From Bog-473 sp963800725 (GTDB taxonomy: Bacteria > Actinomycetota > Acidimicrobiia > Acidimicrobiales > RAAP-2), in contig CAWDCE010000003.1 of assembly GCA_963800725.1 (NCBI GenBank), positions 1 through 64,000 of the forward strand: a DNA stretch of 64,000 nt, read 5' to 3'. The position numbers and the translations under genes were made by a program. The first letter of the stretch is position 1; every line of letters starts with the position of its first letter. Shown in pieces: positions 37,590-46,287 of this stretch. Below the pieces are notes generated by a model. It worked only from the letters and a program-made list of their open reading frames with translations. It was not told where the DNA came from and ran no database searches.

Positions 37590-38401
37590 CCATGACCGAA
37601 CTGGACGTGCGCGCCCCGAGGGGGCGTTACCGCGTCAAGCATGTGGCCCGCGGAGAGGTCGCGAAGATCATGACGCTGCGATCAACGGCCATCGCGCTCG
37701 GTCTCACGCTGGTGGCCTGCCTGGCGGTGACGGTATTGCAGACCCACAGTCAGTTGCACCATGACCCGCGCTATTACCGCTTCGGTTTCGATGCGACCCA
37801 GGATTCGTTGACTGGCATGATCATCGTCGCCCTGACCGGTGGCGTGTTCGGTGCGCTACTGATCACCAGTGAGTACTCGAGTGGCACCATCCGCTCCACG
37901 CTGGCCGCATCCCCGCGCCGTGCGACCTTGGTCGCCACCAAGATCGGCGTCACCGCGGCCTTCACCGTGATCCTGGGCGAGGTGCTCAGCTTCGCCTCCT
38001 TCTTCCTCGGCCAAGCGGTCCTCTCGGGCGGCGGGGCGCCCTCGGCCACCTTGGCGACGCCTGGTGCGGGCCGCGCGGTGGTCATGAGCGGTCTGTTCAT
38101 CGCCCTGGTTGCCCTCATGTCCTTCGGATTCGGCCTGATTTTCCGCAGCACTGCAGCAGCCATTGCGGCGTTCGTCTGCGTGATCTTCGTGTTGCCGCTG
38201 GTGATCCGGGGCATCTCTGAAGGCGCCACGCGCTATACGCCGACCACAATGTTCGTCAATTCGATCATGGCGACCGTCGGAGGAGGCCAGGGCGGCCGCT
38301 ACGCCCCGGTCACCCCGGTTCTAGGGTTGTCGCTGATGACCCTCTATGCCGCCACCGTGCTCGGACTCGGAGCGATCCTCTTCATCCGGCGGGACGCGTG
38401 A
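37586..38401 (+). CDS. ABC-2 type transporter permease
   Basis: A 271-residue inner-membrane permease with six helices: STAIALGLTLVACLAVTVLQ, GMIIVALTGGVFGALLITSE, ATLVATKIGVTAAFTVILGE with LSFASFFLGQAVL, AVVMSGLFIALVALMSFGFG, AAAIAAFVCVIFVLPLVIRG and LMTLYAATVLGLGAILFIRR. The EYSSGTIRSTLAASPRR loop is the hallmark of ABC-2 permeases. It overlaps both neighbours by 4 bp, so the operon is translationally coupled. Substrate unknown. Confidence 0.93.
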   Translation: MTMTELDVRAPRGRYRVKHVARGEVAKIMTLRSTAIALGLTLVACLAVTVLQTHSQLHHDPRYYRFGFDATQDSLTGMIIVALTGGVFGALLITSEYSSGTIRSTLAASPRRATLVATKIGVTAAFTVILGEVLSFASFFLGQAVLSGGGAPSATLATPGAGRAVVMSGLFIALVALMSFGFGLIFRSTAAAIAAFVCVIFVLPLVIRGISEGATRYTPTTMFVNSIMATVGGGQGGRYAPVTPVLGLSLMTLYAATVLGLGAILFIRRDA

Positions 38402-39777
38402 GCGGGTCGGGCGCCGAGGGCGGCTGGGTGCAGATTCGGGTTCCCGAAGAGCGCGTCGACCAGGCCAAGCGCTTGGCGCTGGTGCTACTTCGCGAGCCGT
38501 TCCAGAAGCGTTGCTGGGCCGAGCTCGGTTACTTTCTCATCGCATCTGTCTTGGCGGCGGGCGCAGTGGTCGTCCTCGGTGCATTCGGAATCGTCGGGCT
38601 CGTCTTGGCCATTGCGTTCGTCGGGATCCTCATTCTCGCCTGTGGCTTGCGGGTGGCCCGCGGCCTCGGCCGCTGGCAACGGGCGCTGGCGTGGAGGATG
38701 CTCGGCGAAGAGGTCGCTGAACCCGCGCCGTTTGATCCAAATCGAGGGCTCTTCGCGTGGTTGCGGGCGGTGGCGAGCGACCGTGCCGCCTGGCGGTCGA
38801 TTCTCTATTTCATCGTCAAGGTGCCGCTCACCATCTTTGGGGTCTGGTTTGCCCTGAGCATCTGGCTCGAGGCGTTCTACAACATCGTGTCCATCGTGAC
38901 CGGTGGCAGCGGTTCGATGCGGTTCGGACCGCTCGGGCGTCTGGCCGGGGGTGGGGTCAACGGGGGGTCGTCGAACGGTGGCGGTGGTCACCTGGGCATG
39001 TTCGTGGTCGGCGTGCTCTTTCTCTTCATCGCTCCATGGGCCATGCGGCTGGTCGTCTACTCCGACCGGCGCCTGATGCACCTCTTGCTCGGCCCGAGTG
39101 CGACCCAAACGCGGGTCAGGAGCCTCGAGGAATCGAGGTCCAGGACGCTCGACGCCGCCACCGAGACCCTGCAGCGAATCGAGCGCAACCTCCACGACGG
39201 TACCCAAGCCCAACTGGTCGCCCTGGCCATGCGTCTCGGACAGGCCAAAGAACGGCTCGAGACCCTCGAAGGCGAAGAGGCACACTCCGCCGATCTTGTG
39301 GCCATCCGGCGTCTTGTCGACGAGGCACACCGTGGTGCCAAAGAGGCCATCACCGACCTGCGGGACCTGGCCCGTGGCATCCACCCACCCGCACTCGACA
39401 CCGGGCTGGAAAATGCGCTGGCGACCTTGGCGGCCCGAAGCCCGGTGTCCACCGACGTCGTCGTGTCCGTCCAGTCCCGGCCGAGCCCCGCCATCGAAGC
39501 CATCTGTTATTTCTGTGCGGCAGAGCTCCTGGCCAACGTCGCCCAACACGCCGAGGCATCGCGAGCATCGTTGAGCTGTGCCCAACACGGCCCGTGGCTC
39601 CGTATTGTGGTGCGCGATGACGGACGCGGTGGGGCCGTGGTCAACCGGGTCGGCTCTTCGTCAAGCGGATTGGCGGGACTGGCTGATCGGGTCGGTGCCG
39701 TTGACGGTCATCTCGATATCGCCAGTCCATTGGGTGGACCGACCGTCGTCACCGTCGATCTGCCCACGCACGCCTGA
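38398..39777 (+). CDS. Sensor histidine kinase (NarL/DesK-type, HisKA_3)
   Basis: A GTG start overlaps the permease stop. Residues 40-90 and 130-220 hold membrane helices (FLIASVLAAGAVVVLGAFGI, FIVKVPLTIFGVWFALSIWL, LGMFVVGVLFLFIAPWAMRL) around a Gly/Ser-rich loop. This is the 'sensor domain' layout of actinobacterial transporter-linked kinases. The phosphoacceptor is His266 in RIERNLHDGTQAQLVALAMR, followed by DLRDLARGIHPPALDTGLEN and an HATPase_c domain (ELLANVAQHAEASRASLSCA, RDDGRGGA, GLAGLADRVGAVDGHLDIAS). It probably senses envelope stress or a transported compound and phosphorylates the next gene product. Confidence 0.93.
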   Translation: MSGSGAEGGWVQIRVPEERVDQAKRLALVLLREPFQKRCWAELGYFLIASVLAAGAVVVLGAFGIVGLVLAIAFVGILILACGLRVARGLGRWQRALAWRMLGEEVAEPAPFDPNRGLFAWLRAVASDRAAWRSILYFIVKVPLTIFGVWFALSIWLEAFYNIVSIVTGGSGSMRFGPLGRLAGGGVNGGSSNGGGGHLGMFVVGVLFLFIAPWAMRLVVYSDRRLMHLLLGPSATQTRVRSLEESRSRTLDAATETLQRIERNLHDGTQAQLVALAMRLGQAKERLETLEGEEAHSADLVAIRRLVDEAHRGAKEAITDLRDLARGIHPPALDTGLENALATLAARSPVSTDVVVSVQSRPSPAIEAICYFCAAELLANVAQHAEASRASLSCAQHGPWLRIVVRDDGRGGAVVNRVGSSSSGLAGLADRVGAVDGHLDIASPLGGPTVVTVDLPTHA

Positions 39778-39779
39778 GA

Positions 39780-40442
39780 ATGGGGGAGGCCGACGCCATC
39801 CGGGTGGTGATCGCTGAAGACTCGGTGATCCTGCGTGACGGACTCCATCAGCTTCTCGCTGATCGTGGATTCGCCGTCACTCAGGCAGTTGGCGATGCGG
39901 AGAGCCTCGAGCGGGCGATAGCTGCGGACCCTCCCGACGTGGCGGTCGTCGACATCCGGATGCCGCCCACCTTCACCGACGAGGGACTGCGGACGGCCAT
40001 TCGGTTACGACGCAAACATCCCGGCGTCGGGATCTTGGTGTTCTCTCAATACATCGAGACCCGGTACGCAGCAGAGTTGCTTGCGGGCGGCGCTGCGGGG
40101 ATTGGCTACCTCCTCAAAGACCGCGTGGCCGATGTCGCAGACTTCACCGAGGCATTGGTGCGGGTGGCCTCGGGGGGCACCGCCCTCGACCCCGAGGTCG
40201 TCACCCAACTGATGGGCGCGTCCCACCGCACCGACGCGCTGGCGAAGCTGAGCGATCGCGAGCAACAGGTATTGGCGCTCATGGCCGAAGGGCGAACCAA
40301 CTCGGCGATCGCCGCCAATCTCGTCATCTCCGAAGGAGCGGTCGAAAAACACGTCGCCAACATCTTCTCCAAGCTCGATCTCCCCGTCACCCCTGCCGAC
40401 CACCGTCGGATACTGGCGGTACTCAAATATTTGGAGGGGTAG
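39780..40442 (+). CDS. LuxR/NarL-family response regulator
   Basis: A 220-residue product with an N-terminal receiver domain: acidic pocket in VVIAEDSVILRDGLHQLL, phosphoacceptor Asp58 in VAVVDIRMPP, Lys in GIGYLLKDRVAD. The C-terminal LuxR HTH is LSDREQQVLALMAEGRTNSA, then VISEGAVEKHVANIFSKLDL. The start lies 2 nt after the kinase stop. It most likely regulates the upstream ABC transporter, as in BceRS- or DesKR-like modules. Confidence 0.95.
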   Translation: MGEADAIRVVIAEDSVILRDGLHQLLADRGFAVTQAVGDAESLERAIAADPPDVAVVDIRMPPTFTDEGLRTAIRLRRKHPGVGILVFSQYIETRYAAELLAGGAAGIGYLLKDRVADVADFTEALVRVASGGTALDPEVVTQLMGASHRTDALAKLSDREQQVLALMAEGRTNSAIAANLVISEGAVEKHVANIFSKLDLPVTPADHRRILAVLKYLEG

Positions 40443-40558
40443 GACCCGCCTTCTCCTGCCGGGCGGCGACATCGCCAGCGCGTCCCCTCTGGGCTTTCCA
40501 TTCGGGCAATCGGGCGCATTACCTTGGGTGGCGTCTGATCCGAGGGAAGGTGATCACC

Positions 40559-41147
40559 ATGGCCAGGCTGATCTACTCAGCAATCACTTCGCTCGATGGA
40601 TACATCGAAGACGAATATGGCGGCTTCGATTGGGCGGCGCCTGACGCCGAGGTGCACAGCTTCATCAACGACCTCGAGCGTCGGGTGGGCACGTACCTCT
40701 ACGGGCGCCGCATGTACGAGACGATGCTGTACTGGGAGAGCGAGCAGCCATTTCGCGACCAAGCGCCTGGCGTGGGTGACTTCACCCAGGTGTGGCCGGG
40801 CGCGGACAAGGTCGTGTACTCGAGGTCGCTCGAGTCCGTCCTCAAGCACGAAGACGCGCCTGGAGCGCCACTTTGACCCGAGCGTGATCGAAGCGATGAA
40901 GACCACCCAAGCGCAAGACATCACTGTCGGTGGGCCCAACCTGGCTGCGCAGGCTTTCAAAGCCGGCCTCATCGACGAATGCCAGCTCTTCGTGACGCCC
41001 TGTGTCGTGGGCGGTGGCAAAGCGGCGTTGCCCAGCAACATCCGCCTCGACCTCGAACTCCTTGGTGAGCGCCGTTTTCGCAGCGGCGTTGTCTTCCTCA
41101 ACTACCGCGTCCAAATGGCAGACTGCGACCTGACGCGAGGAGGATGA
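40559..41147 (+). pseudogene. Dihydrofolate-reductase-like (RibD C-terminal) protein, one frameshift
   Basis: The ATG at 40559 (after GAAGGTGATC) gives RLIYSAITSLDGYIEDEYGG, INDLERRVGTYLYGRRMYET and VWPGADKVVYSRSLESVLKH. One base out of frame from about 40855 come RHFDPSVIEAMKTTQAQDIT VGGPNLAAQAFKAGLIDECQ and LFVTPCVVGGGKAALP, ending at 41147. One indel, near GCGCCTGGAGCGCC, rebuilds the complete 195-residue family member with the GGP-x-L NADPH turn. Its stop overlaps the ATG of the flavoprotein gene (ATGA), so the two are coupled. Confidence 0.78.
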
Positions 41148-42616
41148 TGGAGCCGATCCCGGCGATGGCGGTCAACGACGTGCACTTCGACGAGACCACC
41201 GACGTGGTGGTCGTGGGCCTGGGTGCCGCAGGCGCGTCGGCGGTGGTGGCGGCCCGCCAATGCGGAGCCGACGTACTGGCCCTCGGAGCGCAGCGCGGGT
41301 CCCGGGGGACGTCGGCCCACTCGGGGGGTTCATCTACCTCGGAGGCGGCACGGCCCTCCAGAACGCCTGTGGCTTCGAGGACTCGCCCGAGAACATGTCG
41401 ACATTCCTGCGCGCCGCCCTCGGCCCGGGCGCCGACGACGATCGCATCGACGCCTACTGCGACGGATCGCCCGAGCACTTCGACTGGTTGGTTTCGATCG
41501 GCGTGCCGTTCCGAGCGGCGTTCTGCGACGAGCCGAACCGTGAATCGGCCGACGACGCCGGGCTACTTTTTAGCGGGGGCGAAGATGCGTACCCCTTTGA
41601 CGAGATCGCGCTCCCCGCCCAGCGCGGTCACAAACCCCAGTACATCGACTCCGCCGGCGGGTTCTTCATGGAACGCCTCGGTGCCGCCGTGGCGAGCGGC
41701 GGCGCCCGAGTGGTGACCGACGCCCGGGCCGATGCACTGGTCCTCGACGAGGGTGCGGTCGTTGGCGTTCGGGTACAGAGCGCCGAGGGGCTTCGCACCG
41801 TGCGAGCGCGTGGCGGGGTCGTATTGGCCACGGGCGGATTCATCTCCAATGAGGCCATGGTCGCTGAGTGCTGCCCACTGGCCCACCTGCCCGACCCGGC
41901 CTGGCGGATCGGCACCCCGGCCGACGACGGGCGCGGCTATTCGCATGGGCCTCGGCGCCGGTTCGGCGGCGACCCGGCTCGACCGCTTCGAGTGTGCCTT
42001 GCCGCTCGGGCCGCCCCACCGCATGGCCCGGGGCATCCTCGTCAACCGCCACGGCGAGCGGTTCATCAACGAGGACGCCTACACGGGTCGTATCGGGCTC
42101 CATGCCTTGCGCGACCAAGGTGGCATTGTGTACATGATCACCGACGACGTAATGCACGAACCCAACCCCATTGGACTGCGCATCGGCTTCGCCGCGGCCA
42201 CGGCCGAGGAACTCGCCGCCGATCTCGACATCGTGCCGAGCGCGCTGGCGCGCACGGTGCGCGAGTACAACGAGGCCGCCGCCGCGGGCCAAGACCCGGC
42301 CTTTCACAAGCGAGCGCCCTACCTCCAGCCGATCGGCGTGGCGCCGGCGAGCGGCATTGGTGCCATCGACCTGCGCCTCGACCACGGCGCCATCTACGCC
42401 ACCTTCACGCTCGGGGGACTGGTCACGAACCCGAACGGTGCCGCGCTCGACCAGGCCGGGCAATGTGTCGGGGGCCTCTATGCGGTCGGTCGGACGGCCG
42501 CCAGCTTGGCGGCCCAGCATTACGCAAGCGGCATCAGCCTCGGCGATGGATCGTTCTTCGGTCGCCGGGCCGGTCGCCATGCCGCAGAGCGTGCCCGGGG
42601 GCGGGGATCGAGCTAG
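41144..42616 (+). pseudogene. FAD-dependent dehydrogenase (fumarate reductase/3-ketosteroid dehydrogenase-like), frameshifted
   Basis: The start carries the Rossmann FAD motif TTDVVVVGLGAAGASAVVAA. After a frame change near 41310 come GGFIYLGGGTALQNACGFED, SPENMSTFLRAALGPG, HKPQYIDSAGGFFMERLGAA and GGVVLATGGFISNEAMVAEC. A second change near 41935 continues with AIRMGLGAGSAATRLDRFEC, GILVNRHGERFINEDAYTGR, and the C-terminal FTLGGLVTNPNGAAL with GLYAVGRTAASLAAQHYASG ISLGDGSFFGRRAG. That is the family's flavin-capping end. Two indels rebuild a ~490-residue enzyme of the FrdA/KstD class. Substrate possibly a steroid or enoate, not inferable. Confidence 0.75.
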
Positions 42617-42647
42617 ACCCGGGGCCGACCCCTTGTCGGGTACGCCG

Positions 42648-42931
42648 GTGCGCGGGCGGTTGATTGCGGGTCGGGGCCGGGCATCGCGTGAGACCTTGTC
42701 CGCTGATGGCGACCGTGGCCCTGCTAGACACCTCGACGAGTGGGATCTCGATGCAATCTTCGAGATGTTGCGCGATGGGAATCGGTTCCCGAAGGCGGCC
42801 TTTCGCGCCGCAGATCCGAACAGCCGTTGCGCGTCCTTCTCAAGGCTGGGTTCAAGGTCACCGGCACGCAATGGTCCTACGCAACGGCCAGGGACAGCGA
42901 GATCGAAGAGACGCTCGTGGAGCTGGCGTGA
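42648..42931 (+). pseudogene. Small hypothetical protein, probable frameshift
   Basis: From a GTG at 42648 the frame gives RHLDEWDLDAIFEMLRDGNR FPKAAFRAADP. Near 42820 another frame continues LRVLLKAGFKVTGTQWSYAT ARDSEIEETLVELA to 42931. Joined, this is a plausible ~93-residue helical protein. No family recognised. Confidence 0.35.
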
Positions 42932-43031
42932 CGATGCCTTCGTGATGAGCGTTCGTGAGTACGAACACCGCCACCAGGTTCGGTGGGGGATCAAGCAATG
43001 TTCGTTGGCCGGCTCCCGAGACGCACTCGGT

Positions 43032-43664
43032 TCAAAGGCGGGTGGCGCCGACGAGCCAGGCGTGTGCGCCCTCGGGATCGATAGTGATCTCGAGCCACGT
43101 CGGGGTCAAAAGATCGACCGACCAGCCATCGGCGAAGCTATTGGTAATTTCGGCTTCACTGACCCGCCGGGGTCCCCAGTCGCCCGGCTCGAGGTCGCTG
43201 AAGCACACCATGAAATAGCGGCCGCCGGGGACGAGCACCGCATGGAGATTTTGCACCAGGAGCGCTCTTTGGCGGTCGGCGAAGACATGGAACAGACCGC
43301 AGTCCAAGATGGTGTCGTAGCGAGCCGCTGCTGCCCCGATCTCCAAGGCGTCGGCCACGAGGAACCGGGCGGCCAGGTTGCGTTGGCCGGCCTTTGCCTG
43401 CGCCAGATCGATAGCCCGGGGGGACTGGTCGATCCCCGTTGCCTGAAGACCGAGTTCTGCGGCGAGCAAGGCATGTTCACCGGTCCCACAACCAACATCG
43501 AGGGTCCGGCCGGTGACTGCCCCGGAGCGTGCGATGTCCACCAACGCCGATTGCGGACGACCGATGTCCCAGGGGGGTACGCCCTCGTAGGCGGCGTCGA
43601 AATCATGGGCCCGGTCCCTGCCGTCGGCACCGGCTCGAGTGGGGGGATCGGGTGCGTCGGCCAC
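43032..43664 (-). CDS. SAM-dependent methyltransferase (class I, TehB/thiopurine-like)
   Basis: A 210-residue product with HDFDAAYEGVPPWDIGRPQS (the family's N-terminal PWD-x-G-x-P-Q), motif I GRTLDVGCGTGEHALLAAEL, motif II ATGIDQSPRAIDLAQAKA, DALEIGAAAARYDTILDCGL FHVF and a PGGRYFMVCFSDLEPGDWGP RRVS segment. It methylates small molecules or toxic anions in relatives. Intact. Confidence 0.9.
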   Translation of the reverse strand: MADAPDPPTRAGADGRDRAHDFDAAYEGVPPWDIGRPQSALVDIARSGAVTGRTLDVGCGTGEHALLAAELGLQATGIDQSPRAIDLAQAKAGQRNLAARFLVADALEIGAAAARYDTILDCGLFHVFADRQRALLVQNLHAVLVPGGRYFMVCFSDLEPGDWGPRRVSEAEITNSFADGWSVDLLTPTWLEITIDPEGAHAWLVGATRL

Positions 43665-43964
43665 CTCGCCACGCTATGTCCTCGGGGAACCGAATCCAAT
43701 CCATCTGTCTCGCGCACCCCGGCGCTGAGCTCTGGGCCTGCCGGCCCGAATAGCCATGCCCGCCCAGCGCCGTGGCGGACCGTGTGCTCGAGGCGTGGAT
43801 CCCCCCCCCGAGTCCCTCGCCCGGACCCGCTGTGTGGCAACTGATGCGCGGTGCTCCGCCAACTGGGCCCGGCTCTCCGACGACCAATGTGGTCCCTCGG
43901 GCACGATCTGCGAAGCCCGCACCCCGCCCCCAAAACAGCGAGGGCAGGGTGCGGAGCCGCAGGC
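43665..43964. other. No convincing gene
   Basis: About 300 bp between the methyltransferase and the secreted repeat-protein gene. Pro/Arg-rich frames on both strands look like high-GC shadows. Confidence 0.4.
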
Positions 43965-43990
43965 GGCCTGTTCAACTAATTGAACGGGCC
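43965..43990 (-). terminator. Hairpin after the secreted repeat-protein gene
   Basis: GGCCTGTTCAA (43965-43975) pairs with TTGAACGGGCC (43980-43990; one non-Watson-Crick position) around CTAA. It begins 10 nt beyond the stop of the minus-strand gene. No T tract follows, as is common for actinobacterial terminators. Confidence 0.6.
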
Positions 43991-43999
43991 GAGTGGCCG

Positions 44000-44857
44000 T
44001 TAGCCGGCCAAGCCGTTGCTCAATACGGGAACAACGGCGGTGATGAGTGATGTCGCCGCAGAAGCGCCACCGAGTGTCGAGCCGATCGACTGCACCGGGG
44101 CGGTGACGCTCGTCACCGCGGCCGGGGCCGGGACCACGCTGCTCAGCGCACTGCCGCTCGAGGCAATCGGCGCCACGACATTCACCAATGAACCGACCGG
44201 CACCGTGTTCTGCAGCGCAGAACCGCTGGAGAGCACGGGTGCGGCCACGGTGGCCAACGTGGCGGGATTCGGCACGAAGCTGGTCACAAACTCGTGGCTC
44301 GAGGCGAGCAGCAACACGACGTTGGCCAACGATGACATCGGCGTGCCGGCGATGAGGCTCGATCCCGAGAGCACGGGGGCATTGACGTTAATCAACGTCC
44401 CGGTGCGCCCTGACCCATCGTGACCCGATCCTCCACTAGAGGCGATCGGCGCATTGACGTTGATCAAGGTGCCTGAAGTTCCCCTCCCGTGGTGGCTCGA
44501 ACCGCCGTTGGAGGCGACTGGGACATTGACGTTGGCCACTGAGCCGACGGGCGTGCCGCCGCTGCCAGCACCGTTGGAAAGCACCGGTACGTTGACATTG
44601 ATCAACGTGGCCCCGTGCGTGCCTGAACCCTCGTGAGAGGTACCTCCGCTCGGCGCAGGCGCCGCCGGAGTGGTGCCGGTGGTGGTGGCTGGTGCACCGG
44701 TCGTTGACGACGGCGCGCTGGCCGTCCCGCTTTGACAAGTGCCGACCGCGGTAGCGCCCGCACCATGCGTGAGCCCGGCTGCTGCCAGCGCAAGGATCGA
44801 GAGGCCACCTGCGACTGCCACCGTGGTGATGGCGCGTTTCATCGTGAAAGCATTCAT
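44000..44857 (-). CDS. Secreted repeat protein of nine ~23-residue units
   Basis: No known family is recognised. A signal peptide (TMKRAITTVAVAGGLSILAL, cleavage near AAAGLTHGAGA) precedes a Ser/Thr/Gly-rich linker with one Cys. Residues 82-285 are nine tandem units of 22-24 residues with the pattern [GTA]-x-[LV]-x-N-V-x-[AV]-P-[VI]-x-S-x-G, for example TLINVNVPVLSNG, SVANVNVPVASNG, TLINVNAPIASSG, TLATVAAPVLSSG and SLVNVVAPIASSG. Later units lose the Asn and become more hydrophobic. Aromatic and acidic residues are almost absent. The ATG at 44857 follows AAGGAG by about 10 nt. Unit length and the strand-turn pattern suggest a beta-solenoid or fibre-forming surface protein. It resembles chaplins only in its VNVPV motifs. 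Confidence 0.8.
   Translation of the reverse strand: MNAFTMKRAITTVAVAGGLSILALAAAGLTHGAGATAVGTCQSGTASAPSSTTGAPATTTGTTPAAPAPSGGTSHEGSGTHGATLINVNVPVLSNGAGSGGTPVGSVANVNVPVASNGGSSHHGRGTSGTLINVNAPIASSGGSGHDGSGRTGTLINVNAPVLSGSSLIAGTPMSSLANVVLLLASSHEFVTSFVPNPATLATVAAPVLSSGSALQNTVPVGSLVNVVAPIASSGSALSSVVPAPAAVTSVTAPVQSIGSTLGGASAATSLITAVVPVLSNGLAG
44003..44614 (-). repeat. Protein-level tandem repeat, nine units of 22-24 codons
   Basis: DNA encoding residues 82-285 of the repeat protein. Units 1-4 are closest to one another (NVN-[VA]-P core); units 5-9 are diverged. Copies are diverged enough at DNA level that recent slippage is unlikely. Confidence 0.75.
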
Positions 44858-44910
44858 TTCGAAAAATCTCCTTATTGATTGGTTGAGGTAAAAGAATTCG
44901 TTTGCTTGGT

Positions 44911-44929
44911 GGCGACGGTGACCGTCGCC
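44911..44929 (-). terminator. Perfect 8-bp hairpin between the two secreted-protein genes
   Basis: GGCGACGG (44911-44918) and CCGTCGCC (44922-44929) form a perfect stem with a TGA loop. On the minus strand it lies about 18 nt after the stop of the upstream gene and about 54 nt before the ribosome start of the repeat protein, so it could end or attenuate the first transcript. No T tract follows. Confidence 0.55.
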
Positions 44930-44947
44930 TAGGGCAATCGAAGACGC

Positions 44948-45720
44948 TCAGCCAGGCGGGGAGATTCTGGGATCACAGATCGGCCGTGGCGGCAATTGCG
45001 CGCTGGCCTCGAACGCTTGGCCACCCAGCGCGGGTGGCACGAACTCATCGGGAGGTTGCGCCATGAGCGGGCTGCTCCCTTGAGCCGAAACTGAGGCCTC
45101 GTTCGTCGACGCTGGACCCATCGGAAGCGGAGACGGGGCCGGCGCACCAGGTGTGGGTTGGCGCGGTGACCCCGCTTTGGGTGCAGCGAGAGAAGAGAAA
45201 GAAGGAGAAATCGCCCCGCTCAGCTGGACCGGGCGGTCAACTCGGGGTGTTTGAGGGGCAGTGGTCGTCGCGAGTGCGGGGGGTGCGAGCTGGGTGGCGC
45301 TCTTGAGTGTCGGGGCAACGGCGGCACCGATTTGGCTCGCCAGCGTAGGCAATGTGGCAGTGGGAAGCGGTAACGAAGTGACCGTTGCCGTGACCGAGTT
45401 GACGACGGGAGCGACCCCTTGGGTGATCGCAGCCGTTGGTTGGCTGCTCGCCGAAACGACCGACCCAATGACCGGCGCTTCGGCCACTGCGTTGGTTGTC
45501 GAGAGGACCTGGTTTACCGCAGTTGCGGGAACGTTCTGTGCGGGGATCGCGTCGCCGAACTGGGTCGGCAGAGAACCGGGCACCGTGGTGGCGCCGGCCG
45601 AATGCGCTGCCGCAGCCGAGAGGGCACAGGCCAGGGCAATTCCCCGACGCAGCCGAGGAGCAAGACAAAAAACTTGGCGTGCCCCGACCGTTCACTCGTG
45701 TCGTCGGCGCGCAGAGCCAT
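44948..45720 (-). pseudogene. Secreted Ala/Pro/Ser/Thr-rich protein, frameshift in signal peptide
   Basis: The ATG at 45720 (MALRADDTSERSGHAKFFVL LL) has a GGCGGGA site. After the short coding run the frame is lost near 45650. One base on, it reads LRRGIALACALSAAAAHSAG ATTVPGSLPTQFGDAI, a clear Arg-Arg signal peptide with an Ala-rich cleavage site. The mature part is low complexity: APVIGSVVSASSQPTAAITQ GVAPVVNSVTATVTS, then Pro-rich stretches to PPRPICDPRISPPG. The APV-IGS/APVVNS segments weakly echo the repeats of the downstream gene. A single indel rebuilds about 257 residues. Function unknown; probably a surface or wall-spanning spacer, made with the repeat protein. Confidence 0.6.
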
Positions 45721-46287
45721 GGTCCCGCCTGGAGTCACTGGGGTGGCTTGCGCATTCAGCACCATGCCTCAATACCCATTGGAAATCACCTCCAAACACC
45801 GCGGGAACATTTGTTGCACAAACCGGCTGCGCCTTCGGCGAATTTGCCCGCGGACTCGGCGTCATCCCAGTTCACGGGCGCAGACAAGACACCTCGCGCC
45901 ACCGGTGGCTCTGCCGGTGGGTGGTCGTCAAGAGTGCGCGAACGACACCTCGTCTCGGGCGTTCGCAGTCCAATGATGCGGGGGCGCAGATGATCGGCCC
46001 ACCCCGCATCGGGCGGGGCCACCGGTTGACCAAGCGCCAGCCACTCGTTCGAGTCGGTCCTCTTGGCCGGGACGGATTCGGCGCCAGGGGCTTGGTGTGG
46101 GTGGACATTGAAGTCTGCTGCGGGCCCGTACCCCAGGCACCTATTGGTGACCCTCCGAAATGCCTGTGAAGTTGTTTCTCGCAGCGAGCGTTGTCGGCCG
46201 GGACGACGTTTGGCCCATCGTGGCGGAGCATTTAGGCACTACTGTCGGATCGTTCGGGCTTTGCGTCACGAGACCAGGAGGTCCACC
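45721..46287. other. No convincing gene; divergent promoter region
   Basis: About 565 bp between the secreted-protein gene (minus) and the PhnB-like gene (plus). Long frames present on both strands lack motifs and are Arg/Pro-rich. Confidence 0.4.

Noticed and set aside
38485..39588. 367-residue minus-strand frame
   Set aside because: It mirrors the histidine kinase; Gln/His/Arg-rich composition is typical of a shadow frame.
42619..42640. Possible terminator after the flavoprotein gene
   Set aside because: The GGGG-CCGA-CCCC stem is short, has no T tract and can be explained by GC-rich sequence.
41840..42994. 384-residue minus-strand frame
   Set aside because: It is antisense to the flavoprotein whose C-terminal motifs are clear.
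45261..46169. 302-residue plus-strand frame
   Set aside because: It is antisense to the secreted protein gene and has no start signal or motif; its length follows from the high-GC, Ala/Pro-rich gene opposite.
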